Source: MGIIb-Q1 sp964342465 (GTDB lineage: Archaea > Thermoplasmatota > Poseidoniia > Poseidoniales > Thalassarchaeaceae). From it: DNA of 64,000 nt. The notes under the pieces were generated by a model. The model had not been told where the DNA came from. It made no database searches and saw nothing but the letters and a program-made list of their open reading frames with translations. Made by a program: the position numbers and the translations under genes. The number at the start of each line of letters is the position of its first letter. The first letter of the stretch is position 1. The stretch lies in assembly GCA_964342465.1 (NCBI GenBank), contig CAYFFQ010000009.1:1-64000 (forward strand), written 5' to 3'. Positions 32,494-41,546 of the stretch are shown piece by piece.

Positions 32494-34557
32494 TCACCAC
32501 CTCGTGACATTGGGTGCCCAAGCCCTCTTCTCATAGCCATCATAGCCAGCCATGTTGGTGACTTTGGCGATGGTTGCGCCATCGTGAAGGGTGATGGCTG
32601 GCCAACTGCGGATGGGTAGACGAGGGTCGAGTGCCGAGACCTCCTGACCGGCCGCAGCCAGAGCCGACCTGCCGGGGTGAGGTATCGGTGCTGTCGCATC
32701 CCAGGCGAGACGGCGCCCCACATCATCGAAATGGAGGTCTCGGCCGACATCAAATCGAAGGGTCAGTTGCCACAGGAGTTTTCTGTTGGCGCCACCAGCG
32801 TGCAGTTTGACATCGTCATCGGTGATGAAAAGCCACCTGAGATGCTCAGACCCATCCAATTGCCAAATTGAATTCATCAATTGAAATATCTGCTTCCTTT
32901 GCTGTCGGCAAGCCTCCACTTGAACGGCCCATCCATCGGGGTCTAGTATCGCCTCAATTCCCCGCTCAGCAGAGGGGGAGCCGGCTATTTTCGTGGTGAT
33001 GACGAGCATCGACGGCCTGAGTAGCATCGCTTCCGAGACATCCTCCAATGCGCGAACCCGCGCACAGAACTCGACGGAGATGCCGGGTGCCTCTTCCACA
33101 CCGCGACGCCAATCAGGGGTCTTGTCGTACGATGTCCCGCGCGGCAAGTCGGCTCCACCCTTCCTCGGGTCGGAAGTCGGCAGGGTAGTCGCATCAATGA
33201 GCAGTTTGTCATGGACGTTCTCCCACGGCGCCGCCGCCTCAAGGGTATCTGCCACCATCCCTGGTAGAGTGATGAGGTCGGCGGCGATGTCGACATTGGA
33301 GTGTAATACATCGAGAAGAGCATTGAGGTCCTTGACCGGATGTGCTTCATCCACGGCTATCGCCACCTTGGTGAACATCAACTGCCCGGCACCGAGCAGC
33401 CCAAGTATGGTTTTTCTCGCCTGACGAGGATATCTCTGTCTGGTCGCGACTATGGCGAGGTTGTGAAAACCGGTCTCCATTGGAATGAACATCTTGTTGA
33501 CATCTCGATGTTGGAATCTCAGAATCGGCAGGAAAGCGTCGGTCAACGCTTCTCCGAGAAATCCATCCTCCATCGGCGGCAGACCGACAATTGTCATCGG
33601 CACCATCGGTTTCTCTCTGTGAGTGATGGCAGTCACATGCATGATGGGATAATCTCCTTCAAGACTGTAGAGGCCGAAATGGTCTCCGAACGGTCCTTCA
33701 GTGCGGTTCTCTCCCGGTATGCAGTAGCCCTCGATGACCACATCACATTCTGCAGGGACCATGATGTCCTGAGTCCTCGCTTTGACCATGGTTGTCCTTT
33801 GATTTCCGAGGAATGATGCGAACATGAACTCCGAAAGGTTGTCGGGAAGCGGTGCTATTGCACTGAAAATCAACTCAGGTGGGCCGCCGAGGCAAATCGC
33901 CACTGGTATTCTGTCTGTCAGACCTCTGCCTGCGGATTCGTGGTCCGCACCATGTTTGTGCATCTGCCAATGCAACCCACATTCCTTCGGCCCATAGACT
34001 TGGGAACGGTACATCCCGAGATTCTGTTCACCACTCACAGGGTCTTTGGTGACGACGAGAGGGAGGGTGATGAATTGTCCACCATCCCGCGGCCATGTCT
34101 TGGGAATGGGGAGTTTCGTCAGGTCGGCATCGGCCATAACCACCTGCTGGCAGGGTGCCTTTCTGACTAACTTCGGTGCCATGTTTTTAGCGGCGAGAGC
34201 GAGAGAGAGTCCTCTCCACGGCCGACGAATCAATTCCGAAACATCGGGTTTCATCATTCCGACCAACCTCTCTCCGATTTCTCCGAATTCTGCCACACCG
34301 AGGGCCTTGGCAACTCGCTCTCGGCTACCGAAGAGATTCATGACCAGCGGAATGTCGCTTTGACTTCCATCAGGCAACCTCGGTTTCTCGAATATGACAA
34401 CTTTACCACCCATCTTCACCAATCGGTCAGCGATGCATCCCGCCTCGTAAGTCACATCCACTGGCCTTGATATTCGCAGCACCTCATTCTCCGCCTCAAG
34501 AGCGGCGATGAATTGACCCAAATCCTTCCAACCCACGCCTATCGGAGGGGCTCCCAC
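32494..34557 (-). CDS. ubiD: UbiD-family decarboxylase
   Basis: Prenylated-FMN decarboxylase of about 687 residues, longer than UbiD (about 500) and nearer to menaquinone-pathway MqnL-like members. Seen: 'RDGGQFITLPLVVTKDP', 'NLGMYRSQVYGPKECGLHW' (prFMN and metal-binding region), 'ENRTEGPFGDHFGLYS' with the catalytic Glu region, and 'GFHNLAIVATRQRYPRQAR'. The last ~150 residues ('LRWLFITDDDV', 'LLWQLTLRFDVGRD') are a C-terminal domain shared with long family members. GTG start at 34557, preceded by a GGTGGGAG-like stretch. It diverges from geranylgeranyl reductase. A UbiX-type prFMN synthase is not in the window. Confidence 0.92.
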   Translation of the reverse strand: MGAPPIGVGWKDLGQFIAALEAENEVLRISRPVDVTYEAGCIADRLVKMGGKVVIFEKPRLPDGSQSDIPLVMNLFGSRERVAKALGVAEFGEIGERLVGMMKPDVSELIRRPWRGLSLALAAKNMAPKLVRKAPCQQVVMADADLTKLPIPKTWPRDGGQFITLPLVVTKDPVSGEQNLGMYRSQVYGPKECGLHWQMHKHGADHESAGRGLTDRIPVAICLGGPPELIFSAIAPLPDNLSEFMFASFLGNQRTTMVKARTQDIMVPAECDVVIEGYCIPGENRTEGPFGDHFGLYSLEGDYPIMHVTAITHREKPMVPMTIVGLPPMEDGFLGEALTDAFLPILRFQHRDVNKMFIPMETGFHNLAIVATRQRYPRQARKTILGLLGAGQLMFTKVAIAVDEAHPVKDLNALLDVLHSNVDIAADLITLPGMVADTLEAAAPWENVHDKLLIDATTLPTSDPRKGGADLPRGTSYDKTPDWRRGVEEAPGISVEFCARVRALEDVSEAMLLRPSMLVITTKIAGSPSAERGIEAILDPDGWAVQVEACRQQRKQIFQLMNSIWQLDGSEHLRWLFITDDDVKLHAGGANRKLLWQLTLRFDVGRDLHFDDVGRRLAWDATAPIPHPGRSALAAAGQEVSALDPRLPIRSWPAITLHDGATIAKVTNMAGYDGYEKRAWAPNVTRW

Positions 34558-34665
34558 CTTTCAAACATCGAGGATGAGGGGGTTGGCGGCAGCCTGCCCA
34601 GACGGGATGCCTGAAGCACCACCGAAACCGAGTTGTTCATGAAGCGAGTCCACCCCATACGGACT

Positions 34666-35901
34666 ATGGCGGATGGCCGGACTGAGTGCGATGTCCTCGT
34701 CATAGGGGCCGGCCCGGGGGGTGGTTCTGCGGCTCTTCACAGCGCTCGGGAAGGCCTCGACGTAATTCTGCTTGAGGACCACGCAGAGATAGGGACTCCG
34801 GTCCACTGTGGAGAATGCATCTCTCAGGTGGCGGTCGACAATCTCGGTTTGGAACTCCCAGATAGCGTGATTTCAAGAGAAGTGGAGGGAATCCGGGTTC
34901 TATTTCCCGATGGAACAGCGAAGAAACTGAGTGAACCAGGATATGTGTTGGAGAAACATCTTTTCGAGAGATGGTTGGCCAGTGAGGCGGTCAAACAGGG
35001 AGCTACACTTCACCTCTCCCACAAACTCAGAAAAATGAGCCGTGTTGAGGAGGGCGGCCGGTTTGAGGGTTGGCTATGCGAGGGAAAGGGCGAGTTCTTC
35101 CCCATTCACGCAAAGGTGGTCATCGACGCCTCAGGAGTCGCGGGAGTGACATCCAAGTTGTTGGATTTGAACCCCCGCCCGAAGGTAATCGCAGGTATGC
35201 AATACGAGATGGCGAATGTTCCGACTGATGGCTATCTAGACTTCTATATTTGGCCGAATTATGCCACCAAGGGGTATCTGTGGATGATACCAAAGGCGGA
35301 TGGCAGGGCCAATGTAGGGTTGGTTTCTGAGGATAAGAAGGGGGCCGTCAAATCGCTGGACAGGTTTATCGAGGAGAGTGGACTGAAGGGTTTGGATAAA
35401 CAGAATCCACCGTGGCGTGATGCCGCTGTCTCGCTTCGCGGTTTCGGCGGCACGATTCCTATTTCCGGCCCCCACTCTGTGACCCACTTCGATGGTCTGA
35501 TGATGGTCGGTGACGCAGCTGGATTCACTTCTCCGCTGTTCGAAGGCGGTTCACACCTAGCCTTGAAATCGGCCTCTTTCGCTGCAACGACCGCTGCTGA
35601 GGCGGTCGCTACCGGTGATTGGTCGGCAGACGCTCTCGCCGGATATCCAGCACTCTGGCAATCGGAATTCCCACCCTATGAGAAAATCCTTAGAGGTAAG
35701 ACCGCACTATATTCACTCACTGACGATGAGATGAGTGTGATGGGAAGGTGCTTTCCTGAGGAGATGTCCGATATGGGAGTGAGTGGCAAGGCGATGGTCG
35801 GTCTCAGACTCTTGTTCAGGCGGCCGAGTCTCTTCTTCAAACGCATTATTCCGGCGATGCTCGCATTCGGATACAGTCGGGCCAAGCACTACGGCTGGTG
35901 A
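34666..35901 (+). CDS. geranylgeranyl reductase family flavoprotein
   Basis: FAD enzyme that saturates isoprenoid chains of archaeal lipids or of quinones. About 411 residues. N-terminal 'CDVLVIGAGPGGGSAALHSAREGLDVILLE' holds the GxGxxG dinucleotide loop (quoted in part), then 'PVHCGECISQVAVDNLGL' with the Cys typical of the family, 'GYVLEKHLFERWLA', 'VIDASGVAG', 'YLWMIPKADGRANVGL' and the second FAD motif 'MMVGDAAGFTSPLFEGG'. ATG 34666 is chosen; ATG 34639 adds nine residues. It diverges from ubiD, which fits a role with membrane lipids or menaquinone side chains. Confidence 0.92.
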   Translation: MADGRTECDVLVIGAGPGGGSAALHSAREGLDVILLEDHAEIGTPVHCGECISQVAVDNLGLELPDSVISREVEGIRVLFPDGTAKKLSEPGYVLEKHLFERWLASEAVKQGATLHLSHKLRKMSRVEEGGRFEGWLCEGKGEFFPIHAKVVIDASGVAGVTSKLLDLNPRPKVIAGMQYEMANVPTDGYLDFYIWPNYATKGYLWMIPKADGRANVGLVSEDKKGAVKSLDRFIEESGLKGLDKQNPPWRDAAVSLRGFGGTIPISGPHSVTHFDGLMMVGDAAGFTSPLFEGGSHLALKSASFAATTAAEAVATGDWSADALAGYPALWQSEFPPYEKILRGKTALYSLTDDEMSVMGRCFPEEMSDMGVSGKAMVGLRLLFRRPSLFFKRIIPAMLAFGYSRAKHYGW

Positions 35902-36149
35902 GAAGCGGCGATTTGGCTCCGAGCACCTCGGCTGCCCGCTGCGAAGTGACTGCCATGCACTACGGCTGCCCGCTGGGCGGGCCCTTACTTTTCCCCTGAA
36001 AACTGCTGAAATCCAAATCATACGCCGAGAGGTGAGGGGATGCCGCCGCGCCGAAATCGCCGTTTGTATGACCGCCGCTTGAACTCGCCTCGAACTTCGC
36101 ATGCCGCCGCACCGAAATCGCCATGCCCTGAAGCCGACTCGCTGAAGGC
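35902..36149. other. intergenic stretch with short scattered repeats
   Basis: Two copies of 'gcactacggctg' (the first overlapping the end of the reductase gene at 35885) and two of 'gccgc.ccgaaatcgcc' (about 36042 and 36105). No RNA or gene seen. Confidence 0.5.
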
Positions 36150-38807
36150 ATGGAATGGGTGCTGTGGGTGGCTCTGTCGGCAACCCTCGCATCTCTCTTC
36201 GTCTCACCCAAGCAACTCTCCATCCAACAGAGGGTGTGGTTTCCGCGGGTGGTTCTTCTCTGTCAGGTCTTCCCGTTTCTTGCCCTGATTTACCTGTTCA
36301 TCACAAGTGACACCTCGTATGACCTTGTGAGACTGTATGGCGGTCAGGAGATGCCGTTCCTCTACCGCCTCAGTGCAGGGTGGGCGGGGCGAGAAGGACC
36401 GACGCTGTTGTGGGCGGCGCTCCTCGCCATCTGCGGATATGCTTTGACGGACCGCGATGATGTCTCAGTGAGAGAATCTCCGACTTCAGAATTGGAGCGT
36501 AGAATACTGCATGGATTTGTCCTCGGCCTCCTCCTCATCGCCTTCATCATGCGTCCGTTCCGCCTCTCTGTTAATACTTGGACAGGGCAGTTGAACCCCC
36601 TCTTGCAGACCGACCTCATGGTTATTCACCCCCCACTGGTCTATCTCTTCTATTCGCTGTGCATGGTGGTGATGGTCAAGGCCCTCGCACACATGTTCAG
36701 TGGCGAGGACGGAGCGGAAGAGAGGATTGTCGATGCGGTGACTCCAGCGGCTCGTGCCGCACTGGTCGTCGGAGGTGTGGGCATCGGCATGGGTGGTCTT
36801 TGGGCCTACACTGTTCTCGATTGGGGTGGGTATTGGGCGTGGGACCCGGTTGAGACGGCATCTCTTCTGCCGTGGTTGGCGCTGTTGCTCCTCTTGCACC
36901 TCAGGGTGACGCCGGGGGGGTCAGCCGCGAGATGGGCGGCCGCCCTCGCCATTCTGCCCGGATGGTTCTCCATCCATGCGACTATGGTGACGCGGGCCAA
37001 CGGGGTGTGGGCATCGGTGCACGCCTTCGTCGGCGAGGGTGGCGAGGGGCAGGCTGAAACTGCGGTTGGACGGATTATGGGATTGCAGGGCAGTGGATTG
37101 GCCGGTACTGAAGTGACCACCTATCTGATGACTCTGATGGTGTTGATGGCTCTTCTCGTCTCCTGGCTGGTGGTGAGACAGGCTCGACTTGAGGTTGGTG
37201 AGAGGTGGCGAAGGGGTTGTCTCGCCACACTTTCTCTCTTGCTTATTTTGCCACTCTCATATTTTTTCAGCCTCACGCTCCTCCTCGTTGAAGTCAGCCT
37301 GATAGAGATGCTTCCCTCGCCGTTCCTACTGCTTCTTGCGTGGGCGCCGGTTCTGATATTGTTCGCAGACTTCGGAGAGGTTCGTCAGAAGTTGTTCGGC
37401 GAGACTTGGCAACAGTTGTCGATGCTCATCTGTGTCCTCGCCTCTCTCTTCTCCGACGATGCGGCTGTCGGCTTCTTATTGGTCGTGATGATGCTTCTGA
37501 AGGTCAGTTCCGATGAAACCGGACAGAGAGTGTGGACGGTGGCTGGAGTCGTATTGATTCTCACCTCGGTCTACGCCTACCTCGTCGGTGTCGAGGTCGC
37601 CGCCGTGCTGTTGCTGGCATTCATCTGGCCGATGCTCATCGGTGATGCCGATGATTCAGAGGATGGATTTTCGCGGTGGGCTTCGAAGTTCTTCGAGAGG
37701 TCGACGCAATCACGATTGGCTCGCTCCGCACCGGTAGTCATCGGCTCCATCTATCTCACCTTGACATGGATGTTGATGTTGGCCAGCATCGACGGCACTT
37801 CACTGGCCATGCACGAGATGTTCGGCGCCCCGCTCATCTTCCTTGTCGCCGCCGCACTGGCCACCTACGCATGGCGCAAGAGTGTCTCTGCCGATCACCT
37901 GCCGTGGGTACTGCTCTCGTTCTTGGGGGTGGGTCTGCTGTTCGGAGCAGTCCTCAATCTCAGGTTGGTCGGGGACGGGGAGATTATGTTCAGCGACGCC
38001 GTTTCGAGAGGGGCGGTCGCTTGGTTGACCTTGCCGATGCTTCTCGCTGCGCTGCCGGCACTGACGGTTCTGGTGGTGACATTGGCGAAGCGGGCGTGGA
38101 AGCAGCGCTCCAACTCCTCTGGAATGTATGGTCGGCAGCGGCACCATCTATCTGATGCAACAGTTGCGAAGGAGGGTGGTTCTCGAGGTGTGGCCAAGAG
38201 AGGGGGGGGTTGGCGAGCCACTCTATCACACGCGGCTCATCTCGGCATCGTTCTGCTGCTTCTCGGACATCTTATGACGACCACACTCATAGACCGCTCA
38301 CACCCGAGTCATCAGGTGGTCCTACCTCAAGGAGTCGAGACTGAACATGAGGGTCTCTTTCTGACCTTCACCGAATGGGAGGTCATCTCCCCAGATGATG
38401 CAGGTTTCTCTGAGAGATTCAAAGTCGGAGACGGGTATCTCGGAGTCAAAGTGGTAGTCAGGAACAGTCGGGGTGAGGTGGTCGACACAGTGAATCCAGG
38501 GATGCTCAGATTCGATGATTCTGGTTTCCCCCGCAGTGAGACGGACCGATACACATCTCTCACCGGAGACCATGTCTTCATTCTCGATTGGTCACAGACA
38601 CAGGCGCTTGGCAATACTTCGTGGGGAATGGGTGGAGAAAGTGATGAGGTTCCACTTGACAGGGTGAGACTGACGGTCTATTCACTGCACGGCAGCCACT
38701 TGGTCTGGGTCGGTTGGGTCATGGTGGTGCTCTCCACGGCGGCCCTCTGGTTCGTTGAGAGGAAAGAGAGTTCAGGCTCCGCAGGGGGGCGAACAAGGCT
38801 TGATTAG
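36150..38807 (+). CDS. ccmF: CcmF/CcsA-type cytochrome c biogenesis protein
   Basis: Membrane heme lyase component of about 885 residues with some 14 or more helices. The heme-handling WWD region is clear: 'LDWGGYWAWDPVETASLLPW' at about residue 226. Before it lies 'NPLLQTDLMVIHPPLVYLFY' with the conserved His, and after it 'GWFSIHATMVTRANGVWASVHAF', the CcmF 'TRSGVLxSVHAF' equivalent. The C-terminal third has a periplasmic-type domain ending with a last helix near 850. CcmF attaches heme to apocytochrome c CxxCH motifs. CcmE/CcmH partners are not in the window. It stands just upstream of an FKBP foldase gene. Confidence 0.93.
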   Translation: MEWVLWVALSATLASLFVSPKQLSIQQRVWFPRVVLLCQVFPFLALIYLFITSDTSYDLVRLYGGQEMPFLYRLSAGWAGREGPTLLWAALLAICGYALTDRDDVSVRESPTSELERRILHGFVLGLLLIAFIMRPFRLSVNTWTGQLNPLLQTDLMVIHPPLVYLFYSLCMVVMVKALAHMFSGEDGAEERIVDAVTPAARAALVVGGVGIGMGGLWAYTVLDWGGYWAWDPVETASLLPWLALLLLLHLRVTPGGSAARWAAALAILPGWFSIHATMVTRANGVWASVHAFVGEGGEGQAETAVGRIMGLQGSGLAGTEVTTYLMTLMVLMALLVSWLVVRQARLEVGERWRRGCLATLSLLLILPLSYFFSLTLLLVEVSLIEMLPSPFLLLLAWAPVLILFADFGEVRQKLFGETWQQLSMLICVLASLFSDDAAVGFLLVVMMLLKVSSDETGQRVWTVAGVVLILTSVYAYLVGVEVAAVLLLAFIWPMLIGDADDSEDGFSRWASKFFERSTQSRLARSAPVVIGSIYLTLTWMLMLASIDGTSLAMHEMFGAPLIFLVAAALATYAWRKSVSADHLPWVLLSFLGVGLLFGAVLNLRLVGDGEIMFSDAVSRGAVAWLTLPMLLAALPALTVLVVTLAKRAWKQRSNSSGMYGRQRHHLSDATVAKEGGSRGVAKRGGGWRATLSHAAHLGIVLLLLGHLMTTTLIDRSHPSHQVVLPQGVETEHEGLFLTFTEWEVISPDDAGFSERFKVGDGYLGVKVVVRNSRGEVVDTVNPGMLRFDDSGFPRSETDRYTSLTGDHVFILDWSQTQALGNTSWGMGGESDEVPLDRVRLTVYSLHGSHLVWVGWVMVVLSTAALWFVERKESSGSAGGRTRLD

Positions 38808-38873
38808 CACCGGCTCACTCATAAAGGGGAAGTCGGTCGGCGGCTCGCCCCTTAGGGGTATGGAGTGGTTGAC

Positions 38874-39620
38874 ATGGAAGAGGGCACAATCGTCTACATC
38901 GACTATGACCTGTTTGACGCAGAATCCGGTGACCTGATTGAAACGACCCGCGAAGCGGTCGCCAAGGAGCATGATTCACATGAGGAGGCGAAGACCTACG
39001 AACCTCTCTGCGTGACCATCGGAGAGGGTCGCCTCATCCCCGGTTTCGAGGAGAGTCTTTCGGAAGCGGAACCGGAAACCGATTACGATATCGAAATCCC
39101 GCCTGACAAGGCATACGGCGAGCGAGATTCCAACGCCGTGGAGATGCTCGGCCCACAACAACTCGCACGTCAGGTCAGGGACCCAGATAATCTGCAGGTC
39201 GGTGGACCGGTCGAGATCGGTGGACGAAAGGGTAAGTTGGTAATGTTCCGAGCAGGGAGGGCGCGCATCGATTTCAACCATGAGATGGCCGGCAAGAGTC
39301 TGCGATACAACTACCGAATCACCAAGGTCGTTGAGGATAGAGAAGAGATGGTGGCCACTCTTCTCAAAATGACCACCGGTTCAGACGACTTCGTAGTGGA
39401 TTTCGATGGTGATGATGTCTCCATCACCATACCTGAGTTTCTCGGCTACGACCAATCTTGGGGAATGGCGAAATTCCAGTTGATCCGCTCTCTTCGAGAC
39501 AGTGTCAATGCCAAGACCATCACCTTCTGTGATGTCCACAAGTTCAGAGAGGCTTCCGAAGTGGCCGAAGAGCATATCCACGACGAGAACTGTGACCACG
39601 ACCACGACGAAGAAGAGTGA
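38874..39620 (+). CDS. FKBP-type peptidyl-prolyl isomerase, SlyD-like, His-rich tail
   Basis: About 248 residues. FKBP domain with an insert-in-flap arrangement as in SlyD: 'GTIVYIDYDLFDAESGDLIETT', 'VTIGEGRLIPGFEESLSEAE', 'YDIEIPPDKAYGERD' and 'GRARIDFNHEMAGKSLRYNYRI', then a C-terminal domain of about 85 residues found in archaeal long FKBPs. It ends 'HIHDENCDHDHDEEE', a metal-binding tail like SlyD, which delivers nickel to hydrogenases. No export signal, so probably cytoplasmic. ATG 38874 is preferred to GTG 38865. Confidence 0.9.
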   Translation: MEEGTIVYIDYDLFDAESGDLIETTREAVAKEHDSHEEAKTYEPLCVTIGEGRLIPGFEESLSEAEPETDYDIEIPPDKAYGERDSNAVEMLGPQQLARQVRDPDNLQVGGPVEIGGRKGKLVMFRAGRARIDFNHEMAGKSLRYNYRITKVVEDREEMVATLLKMTTGSDDFVVDFDGDDVSITIPEFLGYDQSWGMAKFQLIRSLRDSVNAKTITFCDVHKFREASEVAEEHIHDENCDHDHDEEE

Positions 39621-39652
39621 ACCTCTTTTGCCGATACCCTTTCGGCGGCTTG

Positions 39653-41499
39653 ATGGATTTGAAAGAGGAAGACGAGTCCGACGATTCGGTGGTGCTCTCA
39701 GGTTCGCAGACAAGCGATTCGGATGGCGAATCAGCGGCGAATTACGAATTATCTCCGGATTCTGATGACACAGAGGAAGATTCCGGCGAGCAAGGTGCTG
39801 GAACTGACGCTCAAACTGACGCTGAAATGTCCGATTCGGACGAGCAAGGTGCTGGAACTGACGCTCAAACTGACGCGGAGATGGAAGATTCCGGCGAGCA
39901 AGCNNNNNNNNNNNNNNNNNNNNNNNNNNNNNNNNNNNNNNNNNNNNNNNNNNNNNNNNNNNNNNNNNNNNNNNNNNNNNNNNNNNNNNNNNNNNNNNNN
40001 NNNGTGCTGGAACTGACGCTCAAACTGACGCGGAGATGGAAGATTCCGGCGAGCAAGCCGCTGGAACTGACGCTCAAACTGACGCTGAAATGTCCGATTC
40101 GGACGAGCAAGGCGCTCAAACTGATGCGGAGATGGATGATTCCGGCGAGCAAGCCGCTGAAACTGACGACTCACAGGATGAACCGCACCCCCAATCGGAG
40201 GGAACAGGTGGTATATTGCCGGATTCTAGGTTGGAATTGTATGAGCAGGTCGCCCTCGGAGCGATTCTCATCAGCCTCTCTCTTCCTGCCATCGGTTTTC
40301 TGCTCGGTTGGCTGGCCGACTTCTGGGTAATATGGGATGTCTTCGATGTCAACATCATCCAACCGATTGTGGGTGAGGGGGGTGGCGACTCGAGTTACAA
40401 TCCGGTTGATACAGCCGCATACGCGATTCTCCTGGTATCGTTCATAGTGACGCTTTCAGCGCTCTTCCGCCGTCTCAACATCGATTCTTCCGACCGAATG
40501 GTCTACTCACTTCTGCCCTGGGTTGCGTGGGCGGTACTCGTCGAGGTGCATGAGGATGCTTCCCTCTTCGATGCCGCTGTCGACCAACTCTTCGTCTCAC
40601 CGATAATCCATTTCCAGACGGCGGCATGGGTGGTGCTGTGTGGGATATTGGTCAGCATCGTGGCCAAGAAAGTGGAGAGGCCTCGAAACGGTGGCGTGAC
40701 CCTCTCATTGCTCCCGACCATCGTCGTGTTGATTTCACACATCCTACTCTTCTATGACCTCTCCATGGTGGAGATACTCGCCTTCATCATCATCGTCCCT
40801 AGTATGATTCTATGGTCGGAGAAGGGTGAACCATGGCAGAATCCCGTGCGCAATTGGGGCGACCTCGAGAAGTCGCTCCTCCATGCTGGAATCGCCGCCT
40901 GCACACTCACCTCCTACTCACTGTTCGGTTTTGCCCTTGAACAGTCTGCGGCCGACGAACTCACTCTGTGGCCGGCCTTCGTCGTTCTCATCTTTCCTCT
41001 TGTCTTCATCTCGATGTTGTACCATCGTGGTAGGGATGCGTATGCGGAGGTCATCTCTTCGGGCAGAATACCCGGAATCCTCGATAGTGGAGTGACACTC
41101 AAGGAGTGGGAGGGAAGGTCCGGTGAGGAACACGAGGAGTTTGAACGGCTGACGCGGAGGGCCGCCTTTGCCACACCCCTCGCCATGCTGGCGGTTTATG
41201 GCCATCTCGTGGACGGACTCGCATCGTGGGTCGGTGTCGACATATTCGGTTATTCGGAGAAACACGTCCTCTCAGAATGGGTCATGCGGCTCTCCGGTGG
41301 AGGGGATGGTGGTTCAGGCGGAGGTTGGGGATTCTTCGTTGTCAAGTTCGCCCTCTCATTCGTTATCATCATGTTCTTCGCTGAATGGCGCTTCGAACAG
41401 CGCCAGAGGCATCTGAGACTGCTGATTGTCCTCGGCCTTCTATCAGTAGGGCTGGCTCCCGGCCTCAGGGACTTAGGACGGCTCATGCTGGGAGTTTGA
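39653..41499 (+). CDS. DUF63 family membrane protein with acidic repeat N-terminus (gap inside)
   Basis: One gene split by an N gap that breaks the frame. The N-terminal part (from ATG 39653) is a long acidic low-complexity region of 18-residue repeats (AGTDAQTDAEMSDSDEQG). The rest, from about 40230, is a membrane domain of about 420 residues with around 8-10 helices matching archaeal DUF63: 'WDVFDVNIIQPIVG', 'YNPVDTAAYAILL', 'RMVYSLLPWVAWAVLVEVHEDA', 'DQLFVSPIIHF'. Function of DUF63 is unknown. The acidic tail should be cytosolic or surface-exposed depending on topology. GTG 39617 is an alternative start. The acidic extension is not usual in the family. Confidence 0.82.
39797..40165. repeat. 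54-bp in-frame coding tandem repeat (acidic)
   Basis: 'gctggaactgacgctcaaac' recurs at 39797, 39851, 40006 and 40060, 54 bp apart on each side of the gap, with shortened units after that. Each unit encodes 18 residues rich in Asp/Glu/Thr/Ser. Copy number across the gap is unknown. Confidence 0.92.
39904..40003. other. 100-N assembly gap
   Basis: Exactly 100 Ns inside the acidic repeats. The 55 bp before (39849-39903) equal the 55 bp after (40004-40058). 100 is not a multiple of three, so the apparent frameshift is artificial. Confidence 0.97.
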
Positions 41500-41546
41500 A
41501 GCCGCACCGTTCAAGCACCTGTTTGATTTCGACCCTTTGGGTCGAC

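Noticed and set aside
39617..40330. Two overlapping frames as separate genes or a frameshifted pseudogene
   Set aside because: The frame change coincides with a 100-N placeholder (not divisible by three) inside a 54-bp in-frame repeat; one gene is the simpler reading.
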